Part shown: positions 56,701-63,465 of the stretch, piece by piece
How the letters are laid out: each line of letters begins with the position of its first letter
How positions within the stretch are numbered: the first letter of the stretch is position 1
Source of the DNA: Callipepla californica brunnescens
Taxonomy: Eukaryota > Chordata > Aves > Galliformes > Odontophoridae
NCBI GenBank assembly: GCA_023055505.1
Contig: JALIRH010000006.1
Coordinates: forward strand, 23,223,105-23,287,104
Length of the DNA stretch: 64,000 bases
Direction: 5' to 3'
The notes under the pieces: generated by a model
Seen by the model: only the letters and a program-made list of their open reading frames with translations
What the model was told of the DNA's origin: nothing
Database searches by the model: none
Translations under genes and position numbers: made by a program

Positions 56701-59700
56701 AACAAAAGCTGCATAAATCCTTTGCTCTTATATGAGACTATAACTTCAAAAGCATGGTTCATGAATAATTAGGAGATTATTTATAAGCTATAACGTGAAA
56801 ATAATTAAAATGATGACAAAATTTTTTCTTTTATGCTATAGACCTCCAAGCGCTCATTCAGCAATCAGATTTGTGCAGTAGCAGTTCCAGTTCATAAATA
56901 CGTTTGCATATAATATATATATATGCATAATATATGTATAAATATTGAAACTTTGCCCAAGATAACTGACTTTATTATAACTTCATTTATAATATTTATA
57001 ACTTCATTAAAGTATTATTAATCTATCAAGACATCTGTGAAGGGAGAGATTATTCTGCTTTTCAATGATCTGTAATGCTCTGTGACAGATCCAGACAGCC
57101 TGTTTCTTCCATACTTTACAGGTCTTACAGTTTTCTATTCCTGTTTTATAGAAACATTCAGATACATCTGTAAGGTGCCAAATGAAATCACAGAATTCAT
57201 CGTTTACCACTTCATAATGAGAAAGATTTAAACTCTCCTTCAAAATACAGAACAGGGCAAAATATTAGATTAAACAGAGAATACGTGCTAGAATGCAGAC
57301 TGAAATTTGCCATGTTCTTCCTCTTTGGCCCACTGAAGAAACATGCAGTTCCTAAACTTAAAGCACTCTCATCCTACTACCTCTGGATTCCATGATGGTA
57401 CAGTTACCTCATTATCTTTCTATCACTCCTACAGATATTCTCCCTTGATAGAAAGACTTGTGTGACTAAATATATTCTAAAATAACTTTCTATTGGAATG
57501 AAGAAAGGATACAAAATATCTTTCTGAAAAAAAGATAACAGTAACATCAGATAAAATTTTAAATTAAACATCAAGTTAAGTATTTATAAATGTGTGCCCC
57601 TTTTCCATTCAGGCTTTCCAACCAGATGATCTTTCCGCTTAAAGAAAAAGCACTCAATTCTAACTTTTTAAGGGGAAAAGAGAATGAAAAATCATCACCC
57701 TCTCTAATCTCGTTTCCCATTTGGCCTCCTTTAGCACAATTTTACTCTCTTTTTCTCCATGTAATGGAGGCATGAAGATGGCAAGTGGTCATTAAAGATT
57801 ACTGCCTCCAGCTTACCAATCTCTTAACACAAAATAACACGAAAAATTATTCCAGCATCTTTACAACACTATGTTAGAACTAAACATTATGATAGAAAAT
57901 TGAATTTTACAATAAACTTAACATGAACACCTAAGATGTATAATATTCAATACAACATGCACATCTACTGTAGAACATGGATATAAACAAATATAACTTG
58001 CCATCAACTGGGTACATGCTGAATAGTTTCTAATGAAGAAGGAAAAAAGGAAAACAGTAATGTTAACCATAGTTTTAAACTTTGATTTAATCAGGAAATT
58101 TTCCAAGTGAGACCACTGAAATTAAGAGTAAATTATACCCCTGAGACAAAGTCCTGCCTTGGGGAACAAGGAGAGCATTCAGAATAATGCCTTGCTTCAT
58201 CTCCAGCATGCATCAGGATAAAGCACTTACTATCACACTAGTTAATTGTATGACGCTCAGAAAAGTAACAAAGCTCTTTAAGCTTTGGGAGCTTAAAATA
58301 GCAGAGTTTCAAATCTGAGCCGGACTAAGAGTCTGCAAAGAGAAGGTGCAACCATGCTACTGTAGTAATTCATTACCAAAGCCATGGTGGATTCAAACCA
58401 ACTTGAGATGCACACGAAAATCCAAAATATAAGGAACTGTGACAGTGCTTTGCTTTAGAGAGACCAACTTAAGCAAGAGGAATACCATTTCAACTTTTTT
58501 AAGATATTTGTCCAGTAAAAATTCTAGGTTTTGCCAGCAAAGAGTGGTATGTAAACTATTCATGAAAGCACATACTGAAAATATTTATCTTTTCCATCAT
58601 TCATTAGAGTGTAAACAAGTCCTTCAGGGTCTTGTAAGTGGTATTAATAAATCACTCCAAATGATAAAATATTTTTGAAATGCTGGTTTTAAGAACACCA
58701 TTGATGTCCAAAGGACTTACTTGAGGTCTGTTATGTGGTCCCTTTAAAACAAATGAATTCAACAGTAGCAGACAAAAGTTATTTTCTAAATTATTCAAAA
58801 TTTTTTCATCTGCAGAAGCTGACACAACTTCATTTTTCTTCCTGGTTATTTGCTTTCACAGCAATCAACGGAAGGAAGCTTCTCCAGCTAGAGCTCTCAC
58901 TTCAAGAAAAACAAGAAAAATCCAAGCCCAGAACACATTATGAACAGCAACAAGGTAGTACATATTCTTCCCCTGTCTTTCAATAACATTAAATGCTGCA
59001 GTCAAATGACAAGTAACTCAGAACGTGATCCTTTTAACAATGATACAACTCTATGGATGTAAATAAGCAGTTCATTTGTGTTTAACAGGAGAAGGACTGA
59101 GTGCTTGTAGATGTAGAATAAATTTGTGCTCATAAGGGAACTTTCTTCCCATCCTTTTTCTACACCATGAGTTTTAATGGTACTTGGAAAAAGATGACAC
59201 AGTCTATCTCACATGCTTATTCTAAGAGAAACTTCCTGACCAAAGAAGTTAAATGGGCAGGTGAAGAGATGGAACAATTAAAGTAGATGGCAGAACGACA
59301 CTGGCCTCCAGGAATCTTGAATGTCAGCTAATTGTCAGCACTCCCTTTTCTTCCTCAAGTCTACATTCATAAATTCTGATAGGTGGTAATGAACTTCAGT
59401 TGCTTAAATTCAGGCCTGACACTTTCAACCTGTTTTTAAATTTTCTGATAATTCATAAATTCATTAAACTATTTTAGAGCTCCTTAAACATGTCAGTTAT
59501 ACGTATACAGCCAACATAGTTCCCCCAAAAGGGACACTGCCTCCTTGGCGCACTTTTGACTGAAAGGCCAGGTCAGAGGCCTTCATTTACCTACCTGTTA
59601 TTTCAAAAGTGATGGATAGCAGAGGTGCAGCACTAGCCTTCGACTTGCTCTGTGACTGACTTTCTGAAATAACAGGGAAACGCCACCGTGAGTATGTGAG

Positions 59701-62700
59701 AATGGAGGACTTCAAAGCACCCTGACTGAGACAGTATCAACTACTAGCAACGGCAAACTGCACTGAAATAAAGGCGTTTCCCCATAGCTAACACCGGTAG
59801 GTATCTTGCTTGCTTTGTCCCATCCTCAAATTACCCCTAGTTTTCAAGTAGTATACACTGGTTTGCTTGTTTTGCAGTGCTCTGGAGCCCTGGTACTCCT
59901 TGAATTTGTGGTGTGAGGGGAGCAGGAAGGAGGAGTGAATAAAAAGCACCTCTTAATTGCACTTCCACATATGGAAACACCCCAGAGCTGCTCTGTAAGT
60001 GAAGATTCGCTTCACCCTGAGTCTGAGCTCTTGCAAAATTGTTCTCATGTTTATGCATCCAAAGACTAGCTACATTTTAATCAGCTTTCTGGGGCCTGTA
60101 GAGATTACCTCTGGATGGGCTCTGCGCCTTCCTGTCACACTCTGATAAGGGCTGATTTCACACCCGCCTAAGCCAGCGAGACTTCACAGCCTATAAATCC
60201 TAATCAACATACTGAACAGTAAGCTGCCACGGATTTCATTGTTACCTCTGTTTAGCTCAGAATTCTTACTTCTTTACTCTGTGGCAGAAGTGTCAAAACT
60301 TTGTTCCACAGAGGCGATTTACTAAAAACCCCTGGGCATTTTGATTTGCATTAGATGAAGCAGCTTGAAAACGTCTTTAATAATTAAATACAGATGTGAA
60401 GCCCATTGAACATACAAGTCACACCCTGCTAGTCCAAGTACTCATGCCGAAAGAGATTCAGGCACTGGCACTCGCCACAAACTGCTGGAGAGTGCCTTTA
60501 ACTCTCAGCAGAAACCTCACTACCCTGCTACTTGCTCAGCTCTGCTCCTGGTGCTGCATTACACATGGCTCTTATAAGGATATCCCTATTCCTGGAGTAT
60601 GTGGCTGCATTTATTTATTTATTTTAATGCTGTTGTGTGTTTTTGCAGAATGGCTACAGAAGAGAATAGATAAAATTTAATTAACAAGCTAAACGCAGTT
60701 AGCTTTAGTCACTGACATTCCTAAATTTATAGTGCCGCATTATCATGCAGAAGTAACATAAAAAACTTGAGCTTTGTTCCTCAGTAAATACACTGCTAAA
60801 CTAATTAGAGAATATTTCTCCTAAGCTACTCTCTATTTTCTGATGAAGCTCTACAGGCTGCAATGGTAACAAAGAGTAATCTCTCAGTTTGGGGAAAAAA
60901 ACATGAAATTATTTTGGCCTAAAGACCTCAAAGTGTCTTAAAATCCTAATCAAACCAAGAAATGAAAAATGAATTCCCTGGGAATGAAATTTAGTCACAT
61001 TTTCACACATTTCTACATTGAATTTACAATCCAGAATTGGTATGTTACATCTTCATCTCAATCCTTGCAGGTTCATCATGTAGCACCAGGACATACAGGA
61101 GAACTACAGTAGAAGAAGGAACAGTATTTCTGACCTTCATTCTCACTTGTTGTCTAATTGAGAGATATCTTCATAAGACAATACTTTTCAGTAAAAATTA
61201 AGGAAAAGTAACTCATACCTAGGAACTAATATTTGCAGCATAAAGAAAGCTCTTATCCTGCAGTTAAATATTTTTTTCAAACTAGTGTTTTCTGGTGTTT
61301 TGTTTTATTGTTTTATTTTTCAAGCTTGGATTTCTGTAACCTGTGATGCAACAAGGCACTCGTGATAGAAGACAATGGCTGTCAAGGAGCAATGGAATGT
61401 TGAAGTGCTCTGATTTCACACTAATGGAATTGCAAGTAAATTAAATTTACCTTCTTTTTCCTTGAGGGTATTTAAATAGGAGAGGAGATTTTCATTAGCT
61501 TGCACGCAGTACATTTCCCGGGTTTGAATGCCACCTCCACACAGTGCAGTCTGATTTCCTCGCCTTTTATCCTGTTGATTGAGTAGAGGATCAACACGGC
61601 ATTCTGTCCACTCCGTGGTCCGCCAGCCATACCTGGATCAAATTGAATGAATTAGCTTCTCAAAAATCACAAAGCTCTTTTATACATCATTATATTATAT
61701 TATAACATTATTATTATACAAGCCCAAACACCTTTATATCTTTATCTGTTTTCTAAAAGGCCTGAGACTCACAGTTTCTCATACACAGAGAGGTATTAAG
61801 ATTGATATTTTACGTGGGTGGAAACATTTCCTCTGATATTTGACTTTTGAAATCATTAGTATTTAGAGAGATCTTTCCTGACCAATTTCTGAAACATACT
61901 GCACATATAAATATTTTATTGAAAGGAAGAAAAACTTCATATACAGAGAAATATGGGTCTATGTTCAGCTAAGCTAACTGTAAAGACAGTGACTCTCAGC
62001 ACTCATTTAGAACTAGACAGTCTATATAAAACAAACCAAAATATCAGATAAATGTGCATGCTGAGAAACATAAGAGATGGAAAAGGAGAGGTAGAAATAA
62101 AAACATAACCCACAGAAAAAAGAAGTCCAAGTCTCTAGTTCATCTTTGATAAGAGACACAGAAGTTTCTCATGAATATCAAGGTAAAAGAATAATATGAT
62201 TTTATTGTACAGATACATTTCAGTAAGTTCCTTTTTCACTATCAAGAGGAAGATAGTTTCTCTGCAGTGCTGAAGCATCCTTGCTGGGTACTGATGAATG
62301 ATGAGAAGCTGTGAGCTTTCTAATCAGTGAATGCACAGGGAAGAAGTTCTGTTACGTGAAGCTAAAATCCCAGTCAGGATTATGAACCACAAGAAATGCC
62401 ACACGTTTCTTTATCTAACAATCACTTTAAGGCTAAATCAAGCTAACAGTTTCCCAGTGCGGCTTGGAGAAGGGTAAAGATGACATTTCAACTCTCAAAT
62501 GAAAAATATATCCCACAGTCGAAGATGGAGATGCAAAATGGCTTAACATCAAATGACATTTCCCCAGCCCCTCCTGCTAGTCTGGTACAATAAAAGCACA
62601 GCTGGGATTTTAATAGTAATCTTGATAAATATTAAAGCAATCTCTTAAATGTAAGGTCCTTGCTGTCATTTCTCCTATACATTGAACAGGGTTACTTTAT

Positions 62701-63465
62701 TTACTGATAACGTTAGCCTCTCCCACTTTACATTTAAGGCCAAGTCTTCCTTTTCTTGTCCTCTAAAGAGTCTCATTAAAAAGTCTGGCAGCTAAAGAGA
62801 TATTTCTCAGCTTTTTTCTGTGTCAGCATTTCTTCCAACAGAATACTTCAGAAAACTATACTGGCAGAAATGTTAAGTATTAAGATTACTGGCAAATTAA
62901 TACAATTACTTTATTATGATCTTGACTCTGCCTGGGTACACACAAACATATTCTCTTTTAAAAGTGAAAACTAATGAAAAAATAAGTATTTAGGGGTTTT
63001 GTTCCTGTATTTAGAGAAAGGAATGATTTCACTATAATAGCTGCTATTTACAGACTTCAGGCTTCTAAGGAGAGCACTGAATTTGCAAAGGATATAAAAA
63101 TCAAACCTATTATTTCTATGTTACTTCAATAATGATTTGGTTGATATTACCAGCCCTCTATGCTTACTTGAAATTCTTTATTTTAGTATAGGGAGAACTG
63201 AATTGAACCAACTTACGTAATGCATGGTGCTACACCATCTCCTTGGGAAATGCACTGCTCTGTTTCTTCTAATTGCGGGCATTCACTTTCACTGCCAATA
63301 GGGAGCTGCTTAATGGTCCGTGATCTTGTACGATTCCCTTTAGGGGTTGTCATGTCAAAACAGGTTTTAGAGCAGGGGGTCCATTCCGACCATTCTGACA
63401 CCTGGCACTCCTTAGTGATCACACAGGACTGGAATGTAATTGGCAACTTGTCTTGCTTGCAAAAG
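2459..63465 (-). CDS. THSD7A: THSD7A, central part (11 exons, joined CDS, incomplete at both ends)
   Basis: Joined minus-strand coding sequence of 2,030 nt: 63465-63217, 61632-61451, 56334-56179, 54230-54027, 28711-28520, 22855-22621, 19774-19659, 17141-17009, 16062-15959, 6153-5959, 2722-2459. Every junction is AG/GT, and the split codons (phases 2,1,1,1,1,2,1,2,1,1) restore one frame without a stop. The protein is a run of thrombospondin type-1 repeats: cysteine-rich, with W-x-x-W-x-x-C cores (WSEWTPC, WSAWGPC, WSAWSSC) that are C-mannosylation sites in this family, and NxS/T glycosylation sequons. It follows recalled human THSD7A nearly residue by residue ([44 protein letters not shown]), so THSD7A is preferred over the paralogue THSD7B. 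Known biology: a type I membrane or shed glycoprotein of endothelium, neurons and podocytes, acting in endothelial migration, and an autoantigen in membranous nephropathy. Signal peptide, transmembrane segment and cytoplasmic tail are outside the window. Confidence 0.96.
4149..4169. repeat. Poly(T) run
   Basis: About 21 consecutive T. It could be the complement of a retroposed poly(A) tail, but no parent sequence was recognised beside it. Confidence 0.75.
5155..5535 (+). mobile_element. CR1 LINE 3' fragment, old
   Basis: Plus-strand CR1 of about 380 bp: agtcctggaactgttcaagc at the left, then ggaatattatcaatgcctac and aaatacctgaaag, gggtacaaactggaacacaa, cttggaggtattcagaag, and the typical end ggattggacaagggacctcc followed by ccttccatccacaaccatac. 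Diverged, and no open frame remains. Confidence 0.85.
5959..6153 (-). CDS. THSD7A: THSD7A window exon 10: repeat end plus TSP1 core
   Basis: A 195-nt exon after a 9.8-kb intron, acceptor tggcttccag, donor TTG|gtaaga, phase 1 at both ends. It reads [20 protein letters not shown], then [37 protein letters not shown] and [17 protein letters not shown] is the linker. [13 protein letters not shown] is a core whose NWS is also an N-glycosylation sequon. RTRKR is the arginine strand. Recalled human: [19 protein letters not shown]. Confidence 0.95.
8671..8688. repeat. Poly(T) run
   Basis: About 18 consecutive T followed by CTTCAG. A homopolymer within intron 9. No associated element recognised. Confidence 0.75.
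12380..12650 (+). mobile_element. Second mariner-type relic
   Basis: A shorter relic of the same family as the element at 26364-26905. The two share tgacattcatcaatgcttgc (here) and tgacatttatcaatgcttgc (there), then agtggatgtgagcaaagtga in both. Further on, cacctgcatgaaacagctaa with tagtggtg matches the other copy's cacccctgctgaaaatg with gctaatggtgg. The termini could not be found by eye, so the borders are approximate. Confidence 0.55.
14050..14142. repeat. (CAA)n-rich tract
   Basis: Low-complexity CAA/CAAA-type sequence, with a purer part (AACAATAACAACAACAAC) and an A-run near 14120-14140. Confidence 0.75.
14825..15465 (+). mobile_element. Very old CR1 LINE fragment
   Basis: Highly diverged plus-strand CR1 of about 640 bp. 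Recognisable pieces in order are ggtcactggactgaaaggat, agatttgaaatccaactgga, taattccagggtcaattcta, tttaacatatttaacaatct, ccctcagtatatttga and, near the 3' end, gatattaggaaaaacatc and gtgatctccatccttggag. Internal deletions have removed parts of ORF2 and no frame survives. Confidence 0.75.
15959..16062 (-). CDS. THSD7A: THSD7A window exon 9: variant TSP1 repeat
   Basis: A 104-nt exon, acceptor tatttcag, donor AGAG|gttaga (weak), phase 2 in, phase 1 out. It completes Arg and reads [20 protein letters not shown], then [29 protein letters not shown] and CGPG.QAR agree with recalled human THSD7A. The donor is non-consensus from +3, but the open frame and the split Ala codon shared with exon 10 fix the border. 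Skipping this exon would shift the frame. Confidence 0.93.
16063..17008 (-). other. THSD7A: THSD7A intron 8 (946 bp)
   Basis: Phase 2 intron between window exons 8 and 9, with the weak 5' splice site gtggtg. Unique sequence. The plus-strand frame at 16472-16747 has no recognisable feature. Confidence 0.85.
17009..17141 (-). CDS. THSD7A: THSD7A window exon 8: TSP1 strand region
   Basis: A 133-nt exon, acceptor ctctttgcag, donor CAG|gtggtg (weak beyond the GT), phase 1 in, phase 2 out. It reads [20 protein letters not shown], then [20 protein letters not shown] and YSYR. It finishes the repeat opened in exon 7: the basic strand KKQSRHRVI and the closing cysteines. Recalled human reads [19 protein letters not shown] at the same position. 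Because the phases differ at its two ends, skipping it would break the frame. Confidence 0.94.
17494..17530. repeat. (AT)n microsatellite with T-run
   Basis: Alternating TATATATTATATATATATA followed by ten T. Simple repeat, likely length-polymorphic. Confidence 0.85.
17956..18300. other. Pyrimidine tract followed by unexplained GC-richer segment
   Basis: About 40 nt of nearly pure pyrimidine ends in CTCAG, followed by roughly 300 bp noticeably richer in G+C than the surrounding intron. Both strands have short open frames (17899-18129 plus, 18048-18299 minus), but neither resembles THSD7A or any family I recognise. It could be an old LTR, a conserved non-coding element or chance. Confidence 0.3.
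19659..19774 (-). CDS. THSD7A: THSD7A window exon 7: TSP1 repeat linker and core
   Basis: A 116-nt exon, donor AAG|gtaatt, phase 2 in, phase 1 out. It completes Lys and reads [20 protein letters not shown], then [30 protein letters not shown] is the linker and [11 protein letters not shown] a core with only the second Trp of the usual pair (the first is Phe). The acceptor polypyrimidine tract is an uninterrupted run of 12 T next to an (AT)n stretch. Recalled human reads [20 protein letters not shown]. Confidence 0.95.
19775..22620 (-). other. THSD7A: THSD7A intron 6 (2,846 bp)
   Basis: Phase 2 intron between window exons 6 and 7. It includes an A-run at 22229-22246, an A/CAA tract at 21370-21391, a T-run at 21479-21489, and (AT)n plus T12 directly at the exon 7 acceptor. 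A 110-codon minus-strand frame at 20609-20941 has no splice context or recognisable domain. No transposon recognised. Confidence 0.85.
19786..19823. repeat. (AT)n and A-run at the exon 7 acceptor
   Basis: On the plus strand, a 12-A run is followed by a TA repeat and then by TTACATATA / TATATGTAA, which are inverted copies of each other. On the transcribed strand this is the polypyrimidine tract (T12) of window exon 7. Confidence 0.8.
22621..22855 (-). CDS. THSD7A: THSD7A window exon 6: repeat end plus variant TSP1 repeat
   Basis: A 235-nt exon, acceptor tattgttccag, donor AA|gtaaag, phase 1 in, phase 2 out. It reads [20 protein letters not shown], then [36 protein letters not shown] and [20 protein letters not shown], ending PKK. 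CPNSS and FNSSAS are N-glycosylation sequons. [13 protein letters not shown] is the conserved third-strand motif of the variant repeat. This is the most conserved stretch in the window against recalled human THSD7A ([15 protein letters not shown] and [12 protein letters not shown] match), and it anchors the identification. Confidence 0.97.
25150..25204. repeat. (CAAA)n-rich low-complexity tract
   Basis: AACAAGCAAAAACAAGC followed by tandem AAAC units and an A-run. Low-complexity sequence with no coding content. Confidence 0.7.
25680..26207 (+). mobile_element. Solo LTR of an avian ERVL-like endogenous retrovirus
   Basis: About 530 bp matching, from memory, an avian ERVL-type LTR: cagtgctggcacagcacc, ggatattccttattatatgg followed by catcatg, gatgtggctgaacactg, cctaatctcaacccatg, and the end with gaggaagtgagagaacag and gaaaacatgaca. 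It is diverged and no internal retroviral sequence lies on either side, so it is a solo LTR left by LTR-LTR recombination. It lies opposite to THSD7A transcription. The left border is approximate because the start of the family is not clearly recognised. Confidence 0.65.
26364..26905 (+). mobile_element. Mariner-type DNA transposon, internally deleted (MITE-like)
   Basis: A 542-bp segment flanked by TA on both sides (26362-26363 and 26906-26907). Its ends are imperfect inverted repeats: ctgggctgccgcaaaagtaa at the start, and the reverse complement of the end reads gaagtttgctccagaagtaa. This resembles the mariner terminus that contains GCAAAAGTAA. Inside, the frame at 26548-26778 fuses a remnant of the transposase DNA-binding part ([20 protein letters not shown]) directly to the C-terminus ([18 protein letters not shown]), followed by an ANGG motif. 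The catalytic DDD region is gone, so it could only have moved with help from a full-length relative. Confidence 0.75.
27558..27578. repeat. Poly(A) run
   Basis: An uninterrupted run of about 21 A followed by GAAAAGAGAG. It may be the tail of a retrocopy, but no parent sequence was recognised upstream. Confidence 0.7.
28520..28711 (-). CDS. THSD7A: THSD7A window exon 5: TSP1 repeat with WSAWSSC core
   Basis: A 192-nt exon isolated between two large introns, acceptor ctttcccag, donor AAG|gtaagg (strong), phase 1 at both ends. It reads [20 protein letters not shown], then [39 protein letters not shown] and AYAGE. PCPKDC is the repeat linker, [11 protein letters not shown] the Trp-ladder core, and RQMRARSI the arginine strand. 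Recalled human THSD7A has [19 protein letters not shown] here. The overlapping plus-strand frame across 28468-28674 is a shadow of this exon. Confidence 0.96.
29140..29241. repeat. AT-rich and (AAAT)n simple repeat
   Basis: AT-rich low-complexity sequence (TATATA- and TTTAT-rich) ending in about six tandem AAAT units at 29218-29240. Confidence 0.8.
29795..30684 (+). mobile_element. CR1 LINE 3' fragment, relatively young
   Basis: Plus-strand CR1 of about 890 bp, from gttgctgatgatacaaagct to the 3' terminus cttcaattctgtgataatg. It still holds long open stretches of the ORF2 C-terminus: [40 protein letters not shown] and [21 protein letters not shown] small indel then shifts the frame to [20 protein letters not shown] later part has [20 protein letters not shown]. 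The 196-residue open frame at 29910-30500 is therefore a retrotransposon fragment, not a host gene. Confidence 0.94.
34311..34700 (-). mobile_element. CR1 LINE 3' fragment
   Basis: Minus-strand CR1 of about 390 bp: 3' end tcacagaattggaagagacc at the low coordinate, then caggctgtccagggcccc, ccacagcttctctgggcag and taaacctaccctcttc. A run of 10 C at 34367-34376 interrupts the 3' UTR and is likely length-variable. No coding potential remains. Confidence 0.88.
36160..37901 (+). mobile_element. CR1 LINE with ORF1 and endonuclease remnants, RT deleted
   Basis: Plus-strand CR1 of about 1.74 kb. From 36207 it encodes a decayed ORF1 esterase-like (SGNH-type) part, with [17 protein letters not shown] and [15 protein letters not shown]. 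Around 36850 comes [14 protein letters not shown], the start of the ORF2 AP-endonuclease. At 36982-37090 is [20 protein letters not shown] followed by [15 protein letters not shown], the endonuclease end. At 37344-37480 is [12 protein letters not shown] followed by [17 protein letters not shown]. It then jumps to the CR1 3' end (gctgagagatctggaactgt to accattctgtgattc), so the RT domain is missing. Stops and frameshifts make it inactive. Confidence 0.9.
40745..41840 (-). mobile_element. Old CR1 LINE fragment (about 1.1 kb)
   Basis: Minus-strand CR1 with the 3' end at the low coordinate (ccacagaattacaaaaagttg). It runs through recognisable but diverged antisense ORF2 sequence: ccacagcctcactgggcaac, tgcttgggtaagagtc, tcaagttggtcaagcatgac and aaaccacgctgtctattt. 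The RT frame is destroyed by many stops and indels, so the copy is old. It contributes no functional gene. Confidence 0.85.
50600..50885. other. GC-richer segment next to broken CR1, not identified
   Basis: About 285 bp less AT-rich than its surroundings, abutting the point where the 50886 CR1 copy loses its 3' end. A plus-strand frame (50647-50880) ends in [15 protein letters not shown], which loosely recalls the end of the CR1 ORF1 esterase-like domain. That would suggest an opposite-strand CR1 fragment created by inversion, but the match is weak. Confidence 0.3.
50886..51515 (-). mobile_element. CR1 LINE internal fragment lacking its 3' end
   Basis: About 630 bp of CR1 ORF2 on the minus strand, reading [20 protein letters not shown], then [20 protein letters not shown] and [20 protein letters not shown], then RPHLEYC. 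The upstream border is near 51515 (cagcaagtttgctgatgat in sense lies further in). The downstream border at about 50886 falls inside the [11 protein letters not shown] region, so the 3' UTR and terminal repeat are missing. Very similar to the plus-strand copy at 29795-30684. Confidence 0.92.
51812..52487 (-). mobile_element. CR1 LINE 3' fragment, 5'-truncated
   Basis: About 680 bp of CR1 on the minus strand. The 3' end lies at the low coordinate and starts with the typical tcatagaac...agaatggcctgggttg. It continues through the region antisense to CR1 RT, with hallmarks such as cacaacctctctgggaac, cttcctcctaatatc and tccagctgtggcctcac. It stops abruptly at about 52487, as expected for target-primed insertion with 5' truncation. 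The best fragment on its minus strand reads [20 protein letters not shown], typical of the C-terminal part of CR1 ORF2. Confidence 0.92.
54027..54230 (-). CDS. THSD7A: THSD7A window exon 4: TSP1 core
   Basis: A 204-nt exon, acceptor gatacttcag, donor ATG|gtaaga, phase 1 at both ends. It completes Gly and reads [20 protein letters not shown], then [38 protein letters not shown] and [10 protein letters not shown]. The first half finishes the repeat opened in exon 3 (R-K-R-R strand, closing cysteines at PCEEPSC). CYDW and CGPGTQV start the next variant repeat. Human has, as recalled, about three more residues in the T-G-G-x-G loop. This exon faces the very long intron 4 on its 3' side. Confidence 0.96.
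54231..56178 (-). other. THSD7A: THSD7A intron 3 (1,948 bp)
   Basis: Phase 1 intron between window exons 3 and 4. AT-rich unique sequence with no recognised transposon. It contains a 62-codon phase-compatible open segment at 54437-54618, listed separately. Confidence 0.85.
54437..54618 (-). other. Possible alternative terminal exon (62 codons then stop)
   Basis: A minus-strand acceptor-like site, atggctttttcag, ends at 54619. Spliced after window exon 3 (phase 1) the frame would read [20 protein letters not shown], then [19 protein letters not shown] and [19 protein letters not shown], ending at a TGA (54439-54437). The residue mix (G, P, E, S, few Phe, Ile or Cys) looks more protein-like than chance frames in this AT-rich DNA. 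No clear poly(A) signal follows soon after the stop and no matching protein is known to me. Confidence 0.2.
56179..56334 (-). CDS. THSD7A: THSD7A window exon 3: end of one repeat, start of the next
   Basis: A 156-nt exon, acceptor tttttttgacag, donor AGG|gtatgt, phase 1 at both ends. The split Ala codon leads into [20 protein letters not shown], then [19 protein letters not shown] and [21 protein letters not shown] to HIPCPTEC is the usual repeat linker of this family. WSAWGPC opens the next canonical TSP1 repeat with its C-mannosylation motif. Recalled human sequence is nearly identical ([25 protein letters not shown]). In the genomic DNA the frame runs a few codons past the donor before a stop, so the donor was chosen from the consensus site and the phase of exon 4. 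Confidence 0.95.
56909..56942. repeat. (AT)n microsatellite
   Basis: Alternating TATAATATATATATATGC then ATAATATATGTATA within intron 2. Confidence 0.75.
59594..59676. repeat. 12-bp perfect inverted repeat bounding an 83-bp hairpin
   Basis: CCTGTTATTTCA at 59594-59605 is the exact reverse complement of TGAAATAACAGG at 59665-59676. Inside, AAAGT (59606-59610) pairs with ACTTT (59659-59663), leaving one bulged base at 59664. Further in, CAGAG (59620-59624) pairs with CTCTG (59648-59652). This gives a 17-bp stem with one bulge, an internal loop and a second 5-bp stem. No target-site duplication was seen beside the arms. Confidence 0.75.
59595..59663 (-). other. Candidate 69-nt cassette exon in THSD7A intron 2
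   Basis: On the minus strand, tttccctgttatttcag precedes and CAG|gtaggt follows a 69-nt segment. The flanking intron is phase 1. The segment is exactly 23 codons and open in that frame, so inclusion would insert a serine-rich peptide starting E-S-Q-S-Q-S-K-S-K and ending S-I-T-F-E-I-T between KEKE and ASRPVD. No such insert is in the human protein as recalled. Against it: it is short, so an open frame is unsurprising, and both splice sites lie in an inverted repeat. Confidence 0.35.
61451..61632 (-). CDS. THSD7A: THSD7A window exon 2: TSP1-like repeat, first part
   Basis: A 182-nt exon, acceptor ttgatccag, donor AAG|gtaaat, phase 2 in and phase 1 out. It reads [17 protein letters not shown], then [36 protein letters not shown] and NTLKEKE. 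It is the first part of a variant TSP1 repeat of the kind that alternates with canonical ones in THSD7 proteins: RTTEWTEC carries one Trp pair, and CGGGIQTRE is the C-G-x-G-x-Q-x-R strand. NQT is an N-glycosylation sequon. The hydrophilic tail (NTLKEKE) is the least conserved part against the recalled human sequence and lies just before the intron with the candidate cassette exon. Confidence 0.94.
61633..63216 (-). other. THSD7A: THSD7A intron 1 (1,584 bp)
   Basis: Intron between window exons 1 and 2. Mostly unique AT-rich sequence with a simple ATT-rich stretch at about 61686-61716. No transposable element or additional exon recognised. Confidence 0.85.
63217..63465 (-). CDS. THSD7A: THSD7A window exon 1: TSP1 repeat
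   Basis: A 249-nt exon, acceptor tttttttacag, donor AC|gtaagt. It starts with the third base of a split codon and ends two bases into a Thr codon. It reads [20 protein letters not shown], then [15 protein letters not shown], later [19 protein letters not shown] and ends QGDGVAPCI. This is one canonical TSP1 repeat: the Trp ladder WSEW with Cys at both ends, the R-x-R strand (RTRSRTI) and the closing cysteines. The CSKTC sequence sits where O-fucosylation occurs in some TSRs, but the following Gly is absent, so modification is uncertain. Recalled human THSD7A reads [20 protein letters not shown] at the same place. Confidence 0.95.

Larger units (their letters stand above)
56335..61450 (-). other. 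THSD7A: THSD7A intron 2 (5,116 bp)
   Basis: Phase 1 intron between window exons 2 and 3. It holds an AT microsatellite near 56909-56942, the 83-bp inverted-repeat segment with a candidate cassette exon at 59594-59676, and a somewhat GC-richer stretch around 59520-60200. No transposable element was recognised and the rest looks like unique sequence. Confidence 0.85.

Noticed and set aside
59837..60058. 73-codon minus-strand frame in GC-richer DNA of intron 2
   Set aside because: No acceptor/donor pair with phase 1 compatibility was found, and the peptide has no TSP1 features.
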